Counted from the stretch's first letter, positions 17,888 to 26,796 are shown. The stretch: 64,000 bases of DNA from Emticicia aquatilis (GCF_014644295.1 NZ_BMKK01000006.1:310001-374000); one strand, 5' to 3'. Notes: a model not told the origin generated them from the sequence alone. Translations and numbers: made by a program.

Positions 17888-18715
17888 ATGCCACCAAAAG
17901 TAAGCGTTTGCGTTCCGACTTATAATCACGAGAAATATATTCGTCAAACCCTTGATGGGGCTTTGATGCAACAAACCGATTTTGAAATTGAAATCGTCAT
18001 CGGCGATGATGCTTCGACAGATAATAATCAACAAGTTATTCAGGAATATGTTGATAAGTACCCGAGTATCTTTCAAGCTTTTTTGCATAAAGAAAACCAA
18101 GGGCCAAAAGAACCAAAAGAGTTTGGTGGTAGAAATAATGTTTTAGGGCTTCTGAAAGCCTGCAAAGGTGATTACGTGGCACTTTGTGAAGGTGATGATT
18201 ATTGGACTGACCCACTGAAACTACAAAAACAAGTAGATTTCATGGAAGCAAATCCAGATTACGCCATTTGTCACCACAATATGAGAGTAATTTATGAAGA
18301 TGGTTCGCCTGAGCATTTCTTCAATGACGAAAACCAAAAAACTGAGTCGAGCATTGTTGATATTCTCGAAGACCGATGGTTTATTGCCACAGCAGCCACA
18401 CTTTACAGAAATATTTTCCGAGAACGAGATTTTGTAGAATGGCACAGCCGAGCCGCAGCGGGCGATTGGGCCTTAGTGATTCAGTTAGCCGCAACGGGTA
18501 AGATTCATTATATCAACGAATCAATGGGTGTTTACCGCAAACACCGTGGTGGCTTGAGTAATGTACAATCTTCCACCAATTTGTATTTTCTACGAAACCG
18601 CCAACAAATGTTTACTGACATCAACGAATGGTTGGATTTCAAGTACGATAGCACTATTCAACAAACGTTGGCGTCTTACGAAAAACAAATTCAAGCACTT
18701 GAAGCGAATATTTAG
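17888..18715 (+). CDS. Family-2 glycosyltransferase (paralogue of upstream gene)
   Basis: 275 residues. VSVCVPTYNHEKYIRQTLDGAL at the start and CEGDDYWTDPLKLQKQVDF mark a GT2 enzyme. It aligns along its length with the preceding glycosyltransferase, which suggests tandem duplication followed by divergence. It ends about 60 residues earlier than its paralogue, lacking that protein's C-terminal tail. Soluble or peripheral, acting on the cytoplasmic face. Substrates are unknown. Confidence 0.9.
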   Translation: MPPKVSVCVPTYNHEKYIRQTLDGALMQQTDFEIEIVIGDDASTDNNQQVIQEYVDKYPSIFQAFLHKENQGPKEPKEFGGRNNVLGLLKACKGDYVALCEGDDYWTDPLKLQKQVDFMEANPDYAICHHNMRVIYEDGSPEHFFNDENQKTESSIVDILEDRWFIATAATLYRNIFRERDFVEWHSRAAAGDWALVIQLAATGKIHYINESMGVYRKHRGGLSNVQSSTNLYFLRNRQQMFTDINEWLDFKYDSTIQQTLASYEKQIQALEANI

Positions 18716-18784
18716 TAATTTTGCAAAAATATTGATTTTTTGTTCCCCTTCAAGGGAAGTTCCGACGATTCGGCAGGGTATTTT

Positions 18785-19702
18785 ATGAAAATAGCAATAG
18801 TTACACCTCTTTTTAATGACTGGGACTGCCTCTACAAACTCGTAGAAGATGTTCGTAAGGTACTTTCTCCTACTCAATTTGCCGATTATCGCTTTGTTGT
18901 GGTAAACGACTGTTCGAGTTTGGAAGTTGATGCAACAAAATTGGCAGGACACCCAGTTGAGATTATACATCTTAATAAAAATCTCGGTCATCAGAAATCT
19001 ATTGCTATTGGGGTATCTTACCTAAATAAAAATACAGAACAAGATTTGGTTGTGGTTATGGATGTGGATGGTGAAGATAAACCCCAACATCTACCGATTT
19101 TATTAGAAGAAGCCATCAAAGGAAAAGCCAATGAAATAGTTTTTGCCCGCCGAACGAAGCGAAAAGAGAGCTTTTTCTTCAAGATTTTCTATAAAATTTA
19201 CAAATACATTTTTGTTTTCTTGACAGGAAAAGTCATTAATTTTGGCAATTACTCGGTCATTCCTCAAAAACTACTCGATAAAGTAGCACATATTTCTGAT
19301 ATCTGGAATCATTACCCAGGTGGTGTTATTCGCTCACGATTATTGTATAAATCAGTAGGTCTGGAGCGTGGCGAAAGATATACGGGCAAATCAAAAATGA
19401 ATTATACCTCATTAGTGATTCATGGCTTGAGTGCCGTAGCTGTTTATGTCGATACAGTTTCGGTTCGATTATTAATAGCGGTTTCATTACTTATTTTGAC
19501 TGCTGTTTTTGGTATTTCATTAGTATTTGTTTTTGAGTACCATATTCCGATTTGGGGTTTACTCCTATTCTTTGGAATTTTGAGCCAAGCATTTCTTAGC
19601 ACATTGATATTAGTTTTTACAGTTCTTTCTTACCGTGTAAACTTCAATTTTCTTCCTGCGGTACACTTTCAGGACTATATCCAAACCGTCGAAAAAATAT
19701 AA
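18785..19702 (+). CDS. Membrane-anchored family-2 glycosyltransferase (DPM1/GtrB-like)
   Basis: 305 residues. GT2 start IAIVTPLFNDWDCL, donor/metal site MDVDGEDKPQH and two hydrophobic helices near the C-terminus (about 225-285) match polyprenyl-phosphate glycosyltransferases of the DPM1/GtrB/ArnC type, which put a sugar on undecaprenyl phosphate. The ATG at 18785 is chosen; an upstream in-frame start at 18740 adds 15 residues without similarity. The following polytopic protein could use the lipid-linked sugar. A second enzyme of this architecture lies at 25406-26350. Confidence 0.85.
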   Translation: MKIAIVTPLFNDWDCLYKLVEDVRKVLSPTQFADYRFVVVNDCSSLEVDATKLAGHPVEIIHLNKNLGHQKSIAIGVSYLNKNTEQDLVVVMDVDGEDKPQHLPILLEEAIKGKANEIVFARRTKRKESFFFKIFYKIYKYIFVFLTGKVINFGNYSVIPQKLLDKVAHISDIWNHYPGGVIRSRLLYKSVGLERGERYTGKSKMNYTSLVIHGLSAVAVYVDTVSVRLLIAVSLLILTAVFGISLVFVFEYHIPIWGLLLFFGILSQAFLSTLILVFTVLSYRVNFNFLPAVHFQDYIQTVEKI

Positions 19703-19723
19703 ATCCAGTTTCAATTCTCGAGC

Positions 19724-21535
19724 ATGAATAAAAAACTCATCACATATTTGTTGATACTACTGCCAATTATTGGCTTTTATGTATTTGTTTTTCATAATGC
19801 TTTCAACATCGGTTGGAACGACGATTGGCACGGAATCGAAGGTTTTTTAGCCAGTTGGATGCAACAAGAGACTTTCTCTGAAAAAATCACTTTGCTATTT
19901 TCGCAAATGTGCGAACACCGAATCTTGTACGTACGCCTTAGTACGCTCCTTTGCTACAATCTTTTCGGTGAAGTAAACTATAAGATTTTGATGCTCATGG
20001 GAGTATCGTATTTGCTTATTTTACCCTTTGTTTTCTACCGAGTTTTGCGTGAAATCAATCTGAGATTAGCTTATCTAATACCCATCATCTTTATCATTTT
20101 CAACACTCAACCCATCGAAAATATCTTTTGGGCAATAACTTCTCTTCAACCCAATACTGTTATCATTTTTGGACTTTGGGGGTTTTCTCTTTTGTTGTTT
20201 TACAAGCAAAAATGGGCGTTTTACTTAGCCAATATCCTATTTTTTGTGGCAATGTTTACGAACGGAAACGGAATGTTTTCTTTCATTGCGGCCATTCCTT
20301 TGGTTTTGTATGCCCGCACTCGTAGCGAGAAACTTCAGTTTATTGCTTTTACATTTTTTTCGTTTTTACTCTATTTCTTTGATTTCAAAAAACCAGGTAT
20401 TCGTCCCGATGTGAAGATAAATTTCACGCAATATCCACATATTATCGTTGGAGATATCTTTGCATTTTTCGGCTCACCTATCGACAGTACCGTTCAGTTT
20501 TACAGCACGAATCTTAAATATACAGTTGCCATTTCAGCTGGAGTTTTGATGCTGGGCTGGGTTTTATATATATTTTTTAGCTTTATTTATTTTTGGTATC
20601 TAACTAATTATAAAGGACTTACAAAAGAAAAAACAAGTGCTTTATACCAGACTATTTTAAAATACCCAAAATACAACCTTTATCTATTGGCCGCTTTCGT
20701 ATTTGTTGGTTTGAGCGGTGCCGCTTTTGCCGCTTCTCGTGCCAGTCAAGGACTTGAACAGGCTTTTGCAAGTAGATATAAAACGGTGTCGTTGATTTTG
20801 TTTGTGGTGGTTTATTTGAGTTTATATAATGTCATTCAAACCAAAAACTGGAAGAAATATTTACAAATTTCGATAATAGTTACGGTGCTATTTAGTGCCT
20901 TCTCCTATTACGAAAGTTGGGACGATGTGGAAAACCGCAGAAAATTCTTCGGAACAACGATTCTGAACTGGAAAAACAATGGTCGCTATTACTATTACGC
21001 CTTTGATAATTCCCGAAATCCCGACGACCACGCTCCTATCAACACTTATCAACGACTTCCAATTCCTCCGTATAACTATGCAGGTTTCGTACTGGGAGTC
21101 ATGAAGTATGTCAACGACATTTTGTGGATAAGTCGTGTACATTTCAAAAACTACACGCCTCCTACCGAAATCGATGATTTGAATCAAGCATTATTCAAAA
21201 ATCAAATTGCTGCCAATGCAGGCGAGCAGGTAAGTGTAATCAATGGCTCGAATACTTTCAAGATTGAAATAAATAATGCTTTTGTGCCGGCCAACAAACG
21301 ATATGATGGTTATTATGCAGTTTTCAGCAATAATACCAATCGTTTGGCTTTCTATCTCGAAACACAAGCCAATAAATTCACAACATTTCTTTCCACTCAA
21401 AGATATTACAATAATCGCATCAGTATGATTGTAGCCAAGCCTGATTTACCAATCGGGAGTTTCAATATGCAAATCGGAAAACTCGAAAATGGCCAATTTA
21501 AAGTTTTAAAAGAAGAAGTCATCGAAATAAAGTAA
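19724..21535 (+). CDS. Polytopic membrane protein, possible GT-C glycosyltransferase
   Basis: 603 residues with about ten to twelve predicted hydrophobic helices (first at 5-25) and a soluble C-terminal part of roughly 170 residues. The loop after helix 1 reads NIGWNDDWHGIEGF, and acidic residues at this place are typical of GT-C enzymes using lipid-linked sugars, as is the overall shape. It follows a DPM1/GtrB-like enzyme by 21 bases, the usual pairing for transfer of a polyprenyl-linked sugar to a glycan or protein outside the membrane. I do not recognise the specific family; a polymerase or acetyl-modifying role is possible. Confidence 0.6.
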   Translation: MNKKLITYLLILLPIIGFYVFVFHNAFNIGWNDDWHGIEGFLASWMQQETFSEKITLLFSQMCEHRILYVRLSTLLCYNLFGEVNYKILMLMGVSYLLILPFVFYRVLREINLRLAYLIPIIFIIFNTQPIENIFWAITSLQPNTVIIFGLWGFSLLLFYKQKWAFYLANILFFVAMFTNGNGMFSFIAAIPLVLYARTRSEKLQFIAFTFFSFLLYFFDFKKPGIRPDVKINFTQYPHIIVGDIFAFFGSPIDSTVQFYSTNLKYTVAISAGVLMLGWVLYIFFSFIYFWYLTNYKGLTKEKTSALYQTILKYPKYNLYLLAAFVFVGLSGAAFAASRASQGLEQAFASRYKTVSLILFVVVYLSLYNVIQTKNWKKYLQISIIVTVLFSAFSYYESWDDVENRRKFFGTTILNWKNNGRYYYYAFDNSRNPDDHAPINTYQRLPIPPYNYAGFVLGVMKYVNDILWISRVHFKNYTPPTEIDDLNQALFKNQIAANAGEQVSVINGSNTFKIEINNAFVPANKRYDGYYAVFSNNTNRLAFYLETQANKFTTFLSTQRYYNNRISMIVAKPDLPIGSFNMQIGKLENGQFKVLKEEVIEIK

Positions 21536-21661
21536 ACCGTGGGGCGAACCGTAGCGACGGCGGCCGACGCTTGACCGCATCCTATTCGCTGTTGAACAAG
21601 TATAAACAAAGAAAATATCAATAGAAAATATTCACTCCGAAAGTAAAAGGAGAATGGACTT
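21536..21661. other. GC-rich spacer between two glycan genes
   Basis: The first 55 bases after the membrane-protein stop (21536-21590) are markedly GC-rich against an AT-rich surround, with repeated CGAC/CGGC words. No convincing hairpin, tRNA or ORF is visible. Comparable GC-rich patches occur near 14719-14742, 36304-36325 and inside the 3' tRNA-His fragment. Confidence 0.35.
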
Positions 21662-22990
21662 ATGGAAAAACTAACAATCATCGGCGGCGGAATGACGGGT
21701 CTTGCAGCGGCCTACATAGCAGCCAAACAAGGCGTAAAAGTAACAGTAATTGAAGGAAGCGATAAATTTGGCGGACTTCTGAATACTTTTGAAATAGGTG
21801 GAAACCAACTCGAACACTATTATCACCACTTTTTTACGCAAGATGCCGAACTTCGCTGGTTGCTCGAAGATTTGAAAATATCGGATAAAGCTTTCTACAA
21901 AAAAACCACGATGGGAGTTTTTCGTAATGGCAAAATCTACGATTTCAATTCACCGATTGATTTATTGAAATTTAAGCCCGTAGGTCTAATCGGTAAAGTT
22001 CGTTTTGGTCTGACAAGCCTTTTTCTCGGAAAAATGGCCAAGTGGAGAGAAAACGAAGGAATTCCGACACTTGACTGGTTTTATCGTTGGGCTGGTCATG
22101 ATATTACCGATGCTCTATGGAAACCTATGCTCAATATCAAATTTGGGCCGTATGCCAATAAAGTTCCATTGGCTTGGATGATTGGTCGAATGGCACAACG
22201 CCTAAACTCTCGCAAGGGTGGCGACGAACGCCTCGGTTATATCAATGGTAGCTGGAAAACCTTGATGGATACGCTAATTTCTCGTTTAGAACAAATGGGC
22301 GTAGAATTAATCAAGAACGAGCCAATCGAAGAGTTTAAGGTAGCAAATGGCAAGGTAGAAGGCATTATTACAAAGAATATGACCATTGATGGCGGGAAGT
22401 TTCTTTTAACTATTCCATCGCTTTATTTCGATAAAATCAAGAATTGTCCACTCGATGCCAATGGTGTTGAATATTTCGGAGCAGTTTGTACGATTTTAGA
22501 ATTGAAAAAATCTTTCAGCCATATTTATTGGATGAACGTTGCTGACGAAGGTTATCCTTTCGGAGGAGTAATCGAACACACAAACTTCATTCCGAAAGAA
22601 GAATACAACGGCTCGCACATTGTTTATCTTTCTCGTTATTTTGCCATGAGCGAATCTTTGGCAACCATGACCGAAGACGAAATCAAAGCCGTGATGATTC
22701 CACCATTGAAGAAAATCAACCCAGAGTTTTCGGAAGAATGGATTAAAAATGTTTTTGTTTTCAAAACTAATACTGCCGCAACGGTCTGTGATTTGAATTT
22801 TTCGGAAAAAGTAACCAATTGCAAAACCGCTACCGAAAATCTTTATTTGGCAAATATGGTGCATATTTATCCCGATGAACGCAGCACCAATAATTCAATC
22901 AGAGTTGCTGCCGAAGCCTGCAAAGCAATGGGAATAAATGCAGATTCTGTACCTTACGGAGCGTCTCTTTCGGGGCAAATTGGGTTTTAA
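21662..22990 (+). CDS. FAD-dependent oxidoreductase (HemY/amine-oxidase-like) of a glycan cluster
   Basis: 442 residues. The dinucleotide-binding start LTIIGGGMTGLAAAYIAAKQ with the acidic end of the second strand (VIEGSDKFGG) places it in the protoporphyrinogen-oxidase/UDP-galactopyranose-mutase-like FAD superfamily. Relatives of this kind recur in polysaccharide clusters and are often mis-annotated as protoporphyrinogen oxidase; a role in modifying a nucleotide- or lipid-linked sugar is more likely here. Its last 13 codons are repeated in decayed form at 25111-25150. A terminator follows at 23014-23044. Confidence 0.8.
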   Translation: MEKLTIIGGGMTGLAAAYIAAKQGVKVTVIEGSDKFGGLLNTFEIGGNQLEHYYHHFFTQDAELRWLLEDLKISDKAFYKKTTMGVFRNGKIYDFNSPIDLLKFKPVGLIGKVRFGLTSLFLGKMAKWRENEGIPTLDWFYRWAGHDITDALWKPMLNIKFGPYANKVPLAWMIGRMAQRLNSRKGGDERLGYINGSWKTLMDTLISRLEQMGVELIKNEPIEEFKVANGKVEGIITKNMTIDGGKFLLTIPSLYFDKIKNCPLDANGVEYFGAVCTILELKKSFSHIYWMNVADEGYPFGGVIEHTNFIPKEEYNGSHIVYLSRYFAMSESLATMTEDEIKAVMIPPLKKINPEFSEEWIKNVFVFKTNTAATVCDLNFSEKVTNCKTATENLYLANMVHIYPDERSTNNSIRVAAEACKAMGINADSVPYGASLSGQIGF

Positions 22991-23013
22991 CTTCATATAA
23001 ATCTTATCTTTAT

Positions 23014-23044
23014 CAAAAAAGCCTCTGTTTTAGAGGCTTTTTTG
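23014..23044 (+). terminator. Terminator of the glycan operon
   Basis: A-run plus GCCTCT (23021-23026), a short TGTTT-type loop, AGAGGC and a T-run: a compact symmetrical hairpin 24 bases after the oxidoreductase stop. It works in either direction. Confidence 0.85.
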
Positions 23045-23057
23045 ATTTATATCGATT

Positions 23058-23319
23058 TTATTTTTCAATAACCACCCTTTTAGAATCAGATGCCTGCTTG
23101 ACAACGAATGTTATAAATAGATTCAATCGTAACTTTATATTGAATATTGATTTCAAAATTATTCATGCCTTCAACTCCTACAAATGAATACTCTTTGATG
23201 GTATTTCCTTTTATATCGCTCAAATAAAGTTGTACACTTTGCGGAGTTTTGAGGTTTACTTTGGCAATAAATATTATAGTAATGATTTTTGAGGTATTAG
23301 CGTTTATCTGCCAGTACAT
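23058..23319 (-). pseudogene. Remnant of a type IX secretion C-terminal sorting domain
   Basis: A 77-codon frame reads FIAKVNLKTPQSVQLYLSD then IKGNTIKEYSF and GMNNFEINI, the beta-rich pattern of T9SS type A C-terminal domains. It stops early, but the next frame over continues FVVKQASDSKRVVIEK to a TAA at 23058, the expected ending of such a domain. One frameshift near 23100-23125 therefore broke it. No signal peptide or passenger domain lies upstream, so this is only the tail of a lost secreted protein. It sits between a terminator and the SGNH gene. Confidence 0.75.
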
Positions 23320-23328
23320 AGACCAATG

Positions 23329-23368
23329 CCATCAACGTCCCCTACGTGCCTACGGGAGACATTGATGG
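23329..23368 (-). terminator. GC-rich hairpin downstream of the SGNH gene
   Basis: CCATCAACGTC (23329-23339) and GACATTGATGG (23358-23368) pair over 11 positions with one wobble on the minus strand, with further partial pairing (CCCTACG/TACGGG) inside. It lies 41 bases past the SGNH stop. No clear T-run follows, so a repeat rather than a terminator is possible. Confidence 0.5.
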
Positions 23369-23408
23369 AACAGAAGTTTCATATTCAAAATGATTTAAAA
23401 TGAGAGTT

Positions 23409-24893
23409 TTATTTAACTTCTAAGTATTCCGAAGTTTTTATGAGAGGAATTTCAGATTTATAATTTTGATTGAGTGTTTTGATAACCTCATTTGCTACTA
23501 CAGCCTGCCCAAAAGCGGTAGGATTGATGCCATCAATAGAAAAAAAGTTTTTGCTATTGACTCTTACTCCATCATCTGTAACAAAAGAACCATCATTAAT
23601 TTTTTTATACATTGAGTATAAATCAACCATCCGAAAATTTACTTTTTTTGAATAGCGTTCAAGTTCTGCGTTGAGCTTTATTGGTGCATTTCTAATATCA
23701 GCAATTTCTTGTTTTATTAGAAAATTATTTCCGAGTAAAAGGCTTTTATTATCTAATCCCACTTTTAATGCAGGGTGAACTTTGACACTCGATAATGAAT
23801 CAACTCTACTGTTGGGTAGAAAAATAATATCAGTAGAGTTTTTTCGCTTATCTTTAAATATTCGACCAGCATCAGATTCTATATAATCATTTGGAATTCC
23901 ACCGAAAACATCATCATAACTAATCTGTGTAAAGTAGGGAAAATCTAATACATCAGGCACATTAAGAATTATGCCGAGAGTTTTTTTCTTACTCAGCAAG
24001 TCGAACCATAAATCAGATTCAAGGTATGAATTTTCTAATCCAGACGAACGCATATAATCAGTGCCTTTTAATATATAATCAAGAACGTCATTTATTCCAA
24101 ATTCAAACGTCATAATATCAAATTTTTGATTAAGTAGTTCAGACCCAGCACCATTAGTCAAAAATCTTTCGGAATATTTCTTCAATATTCCATTTTGGTA
24201 TTTAAGGTCTCTATAAAAAGCACCTTCTACTCCTTGAGAGTGATACCTTCCATTAGGTATAGCGAAATTATCAACAACTGTTTTGACTTTTTTAAAGTTA
24301 AAGTCTGTTCCACTAATAGTAATACTAAGATTGTTTGAAATAGCATTTAACTTAGGAACTTTACCACCCGTAGGATTAAAACCAGTCTGTACTTTTCGCC
24401 CAAAACCGTTATAATCGGTAGCATCAAAAAGCGGTTGCTCAAATTTTTTGAGTTTCATTTGTCGGGCTATCAGGTTGGGGTAGCTGGTCAAAATGCCTTC
24501 ATTAAAATAACCACCGTCTCGCACGCCTGCCGTTAGGCTACCACCAATGGCTACATAGCGTAGTGGCTTACCTTTTAGGTCGGGGTCGTCGTTGTTTTTT
24601 AATTTACTTAGGTCGGGGTCTTTGCTGGGTGGCGTGTGTAGTTTTGGTTCTTTGTATAGCACAATGGTATCGCCTACGGTTATGTAGTTTTTGCCGTTGG
24701 GGTCTTTGTCTTTTAGTATTTTGTAGTCTTTAAAGACAACCGTTTTTATGGTATCGCCATCAATAATACTATAATCGGTGTTTAGGGCAGGTTTTGCCAC
24801 GGGGTCATTGCCCCTACAACCGCCTATCAATAAGGCAGAAAGAATGATGATGTTCATTGGTAAAAGCGGAGTGCCGCCCATTCGTTTTTTCAT
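23409..24893 (-). CDS. SGNH/GDSL-hydrolase-like lipoprotein
   Basis: 494 residues. Lipoprotein signal with lipobox IGGC and lipid-bearing Cys26. The GDSL-type block I reads YVAIGGSLTAG (nucleophile Ser119) and block III reads FEFGINDV. The C-terminal block reads DGINPTAFGQAV, where the usual catalytic histidine of DxxH is asparagine, so esterase activity is uncertain. The start at 24893 is preferred because the 33 residues of the longer frame precede the signal peptide. The first 150 codons are GC-richer than the rest of the gene, hinting at a mosaic origin. It lies in a segment bounded by repeated oxidoreductase ends. Confidence 0.78.
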   Translation of the reverse strand: MKKRMGGTPLLPMNIIILSALLIGGCRGNDPVAKPALNTDYSIIDGDTIKTVVFKDYKILKDKDPNGKNYITVGDTIVLYKEPKLHTPPSKDPDLSKLKNNDDPDLKGKPLRYVAIGGSLTAGVRDGGYFNEGILTSYPNLIARQMKLKKFEQPLFDATDYNGFGRKVQTGFNPTGGKVPKLNAISNNLSITISGTDFNFKKVKTVVDNFAIPNGRYHSQGVEGAFYRDLKYQNGILKKYSERFLTNGAGSELLNQKFDIMTFEFGINDVLDYILKGTDYMRSSGLENSYLESDLWFDLLSKKKTLGIILNVPDVLDFPYFTQISYDDVFGGIPNDYIESDAGRIFKDKRKNSTDIIFLPNSRVDSLSSVKVHPALKVGLDNKSLLLGNNFLIKQEIADIRNAPIKLNAELERYSKKVNFRMVDLYSMYKKINDGSFVTDDGVRVNSKNFFSIDGINPTAFGQAVVANEVIKTLNQNYKSEIPLIKTSEYLEVK

Positions 24894-25110
24894 GATTTTA
24901 AAAATTACATTGTCATAAAAAACTTTACCTACTCGCAAAAGTTGGGTGGTAAAAGTCGTGGTTTTCTGCAGCAAATTACGTAATTGTGGCACAAGATATA
25001 CAGGGGGGGAGCGGGGTTTCCAAATATTTTGCTCAAAATCGGCTAAATACTTATTTTACGGTGGAGTTTTTAATCTTTTGAAAGTATAAGGCTTATCACC
25101 TCTTAATTTA

Positions 25111-25150
25111 TACCTTACGGGCTTCTCTTTCGGGGCAAATTGGGTTTTAA
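25111..25150 (+). pseudogene. Duplicated 3' end of the FAD oxidoreductase gene
   Basis: The last 40 bases of the oxidoreductase gene (22951-22990) are repeated here with one deleted base and two substitutions; the final 27 bases, ending in the stop TTTTAA, are identical. The surrounding sequence does not continue the match clearly. This is a non-functional tail fragment on the same strand as the parent gene. Confidence 0.75.
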
Positions 25151-25242
25151 TGATTTTCTGAAAAATAGTTGAATAATTTTTCAATCATAAAACTTTTCAT
25201 ATAACATCGGCGTTTATATATCATACGCATCCAAAAAACAAA

Positions 25243-25275
25243 AGTCTTGTCTATTCCTTAGGCGAGACTTTTTTG
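25243..25275 (+). terminator. Terminator-like hairpin
   Basis: AAAAGTCT and AGACTTTT flank a loop of about 17 bases containing partial internal pairing (TGTCT/AGGCG). A T-run follows. It may be the original terminator of the lost gene whose end is at 25150. Confidence 0.5.
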
Positions 25276-25405
25276 TTTTCTTGCCCTCTTCTTCCTTTTT
25301 CTGCTTCAAAAAATATATCTTTGTAACTTAAAGTTTTTTACTCATCAAAAATGAAGAATAGTTGATTTTTAACAACTAACGAACTTCGACCTACTTTACA
25401 GACCA

Positions 25406-26350
25406 ATGATTTCGATTGTTATCCCGATTTATAACGAAGAAGAAAACCTACAAAATCTTTATACTCGCCTGACCAATGCCGCTCCATCTTGGAAAGAAGA
25501 TTACGAAATTGTATTGATTGATGATGGCTCACGTGATAGTTCATTGACGATGATGCGAGTAATGGCTGAGAAGGATTCTCATGTACGGGTTATTAAACTT
25601 TCGAGAAATTTTGGTCATCAACCAGCTATTTCGGCAGGAATACAAGAAGCTAAAGGCGATGCCATCATCATCATGGACGGTGATTTGCAAGACCCGCCCG
25701 AAGAATTATATCGTTTTCTGGACAAATGGCGTGAAGGTTACGAAGTTGTGTATGCTGTAAGAACGAAACGTAAAGAAGGTTTTTTCAAAAAATTGGCCTA
25801 TTCGAGCTTTTACAGAATCATGGCAGCCATTTCAGATATTGAAATTCCACTTGATTCGGGCGATTTCTGCGTAATGGACAGAAAAGTTGTGAATGTATTG
25901 GTGCATGATATGCCCGAGCAAATTCGCTTCATACGTGGTATGCGGGCGTATGCAGGTTTCAAGCAAATAGGAGTAACGTATGAGCGTGCCGAGCGTGCCG
26001 CTGGCGAAGTAAAATATACTTTCAAGAAATTAGTACAATTGGCTCTCGATGGGCTTTTCGGGTTTTCGAGTTTCCCGCTTCGTCTTTCTACTTATTTGGG
26101 TATTTCAATTGCCATTCCGTCACTTATTATAGGAGTTTTCTTCTTGGTTCATCGACTTTTCGGTTTTAAAGTATTTGGCCACACGCCCGAAGAAACTCCA
26201 GGGTTGGCATCTTTGGCCGTTGGGATGTTCTTCTTAGGAGGAGTAATGCTGACAATGCTCGGAATTATTGGTGAGTATATCAGCCGAATTTATATTGAAG
26301 TCAAAAAACGTCCGTTTTTTGTCATTGACGAGATTATTGAGAAGAAATAG
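25406..26350 (+). CDS. Polyprenyl-phosphate glycosyltransferase (DPM1/GtrB/ArnC-like)
   Basis: 314 residues. GT2 start ISIVIPIYNEEENLQNLY, donor site IIMDGDLQDPPE, then a conserved VRTKRKEGFFKKLAYS region and two transmembrane helices near the C-terminus (about 225-290). This is the typical architecture of enzymes that load a sugar onto undecaprenyl phosphate for lipid A, teichoic-type or O-glycan modification. It stands alone after the SGNH insertion but was plausibly part of the same glycan region. A constant-loop hairpin separates it from the convergent SemiSWEET gene. Confidence 0.9.
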   Translation: MISIVIPIYNEEENLQNLYTRLTNAAPSWKEDYEIVLIDDGSRDSSLTMMRVMAEKDSHVRVIKLSRNFGHQPAISAGIQEAKGDAIIIMDGDLQDPPEELYRFLDKWREGYEVVYAVRTKRKEGFFKKLAYSSFYRIMAAISDIEIPLDSGDFCVMDRKVVNVLVHDMPEQIRFIRGMRAYAGFKQIGVTYERAERAAGEVKYTFKKLVQLALDGLFGFSSFPLRLSTYLGISIAIPSLIIGVFFLVHRLFGFKVFGHTPEETPGLASLAVGMFFLGGVMLTMLGIIGEYISRIYIEVKKRPFFVIDEIIEKK

Positions 26351-26396
26351 TTTTTTTCGGTGGTTGAGCGAAGTCGAAACCAGTGAAAAAAACTAT
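26351..26396. repeat. Constant-loop hairpin copy 3
   Basis: Left arm 26351-26367 (AGTTTTTTTCGGTGGTT) and right arm 26380-26396 pair at 15 of 17 positions, and the loop is exactly GAGCGAAGTCGA (26368-26379). A- and T-runs at both ends make it a good bidirectional terminator for the convergent glycosyltransferase and SemiSWEET genes. Confidence 0.85.
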
Positions 26397-26653
26397 CAAT
26401 GTGATGTTTTTCTGTATTTAAACTTGAAAAACAAAATCACTAACGAAAGAATTAGCGTAAAAGCATTTGCCGCAATTACAGGAAAAGCGTTTGCTTTGAT
26501 TCCATAAACTAACCACATAAATACACCTGTTGTAAAAATCAAAAACATAGCCAACGACACATCTTTTGCTGACTTGGTTTTATAGATTTGTAATACTTGT
26601 GGTACAAAGGCAATTGTCGTGAGTATGCCTGCCAAATAACCGAGTGTTTCCAT
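26396..26653 (-). CDS. SemiSWEET sugar transporter
   Basis: 85 residues forming three hydrophobic helices in one MtN3/saliva (PQ-loop) repeat: LAGILTTIAFVPQVLQIYKTKS carries the PQ motif in helix 1, followed by SLAMFLIFTTGVFMWLVYG and a third helix AFTLILSLVILFF. SemiSWEETs dimerise to move mono- or disaccharides down gradients across the inner membrane. Length and motif are standard. It is a single gene; its stop touches the right arm of the hairpin at 26351-26396. The transported sugar is not predictable. Confidence 0.93.
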   Translation of the reverse strand: METLGYLAGILTTIAFVPQVLQIYKTKSAKDVSLAMFLIFTTGVFMWLVYGIKANAFPVIAANAFTLILSLVILFFKFKYRKTSH

Positions 26654-26762
26654 TTTTTTATTTTTTTGGTTTCACAAAAATAACGGAAAAATTATACCAA
26701 TTAGTTCAAAAACGCCAATAATCACAGGTAAAACTTTAAAAAGTACAATATCTTTCAAAATA

Positions 26763-26796
26763 AAATACCCGTAATTTCAAAAAGTTACGGGTATTT
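26763..26796. terminator. Terminator after fabI
   Basis: AAATACCCGTAA (26763-26774) and TTACGGGTATTT (26785-26796) make a perfect 12-bp stem with a 10-base loop, 23 bases after the fabI stop. Confidence 0.85.

Larger units (their letters stand above)
24894..25405. other. 512-base intergenic region with oxidoreductase 3' fragment
   Basis: No gene is visible apart from the decayed copy of the end of the FAD oxidoreductase at 25111-25150. A terminator-like hairpin lies at 25243-25275 (AAAAGTCT...AGACTTTT). The stretch 24995-25015 is unusually G-rich (a run of seven Gs near 25003). Confidence 0.5.

Noticed and set aside
21123-21131. Isolated TGTGGATAA (DnaA box) inside the membrane-protein gene, and another TTATCCACA near 29032
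   Set aside because: Single copies within coding sequence, with no cluster around them; treated as background.
21662-22990. Protoporphyrinogen oxidase for haem synthesis
   Set aside because: The FAD fold is shared, but the gene is surrounded by glycosyltransferases and no haem genes are near, so a glycan role is more plausible.
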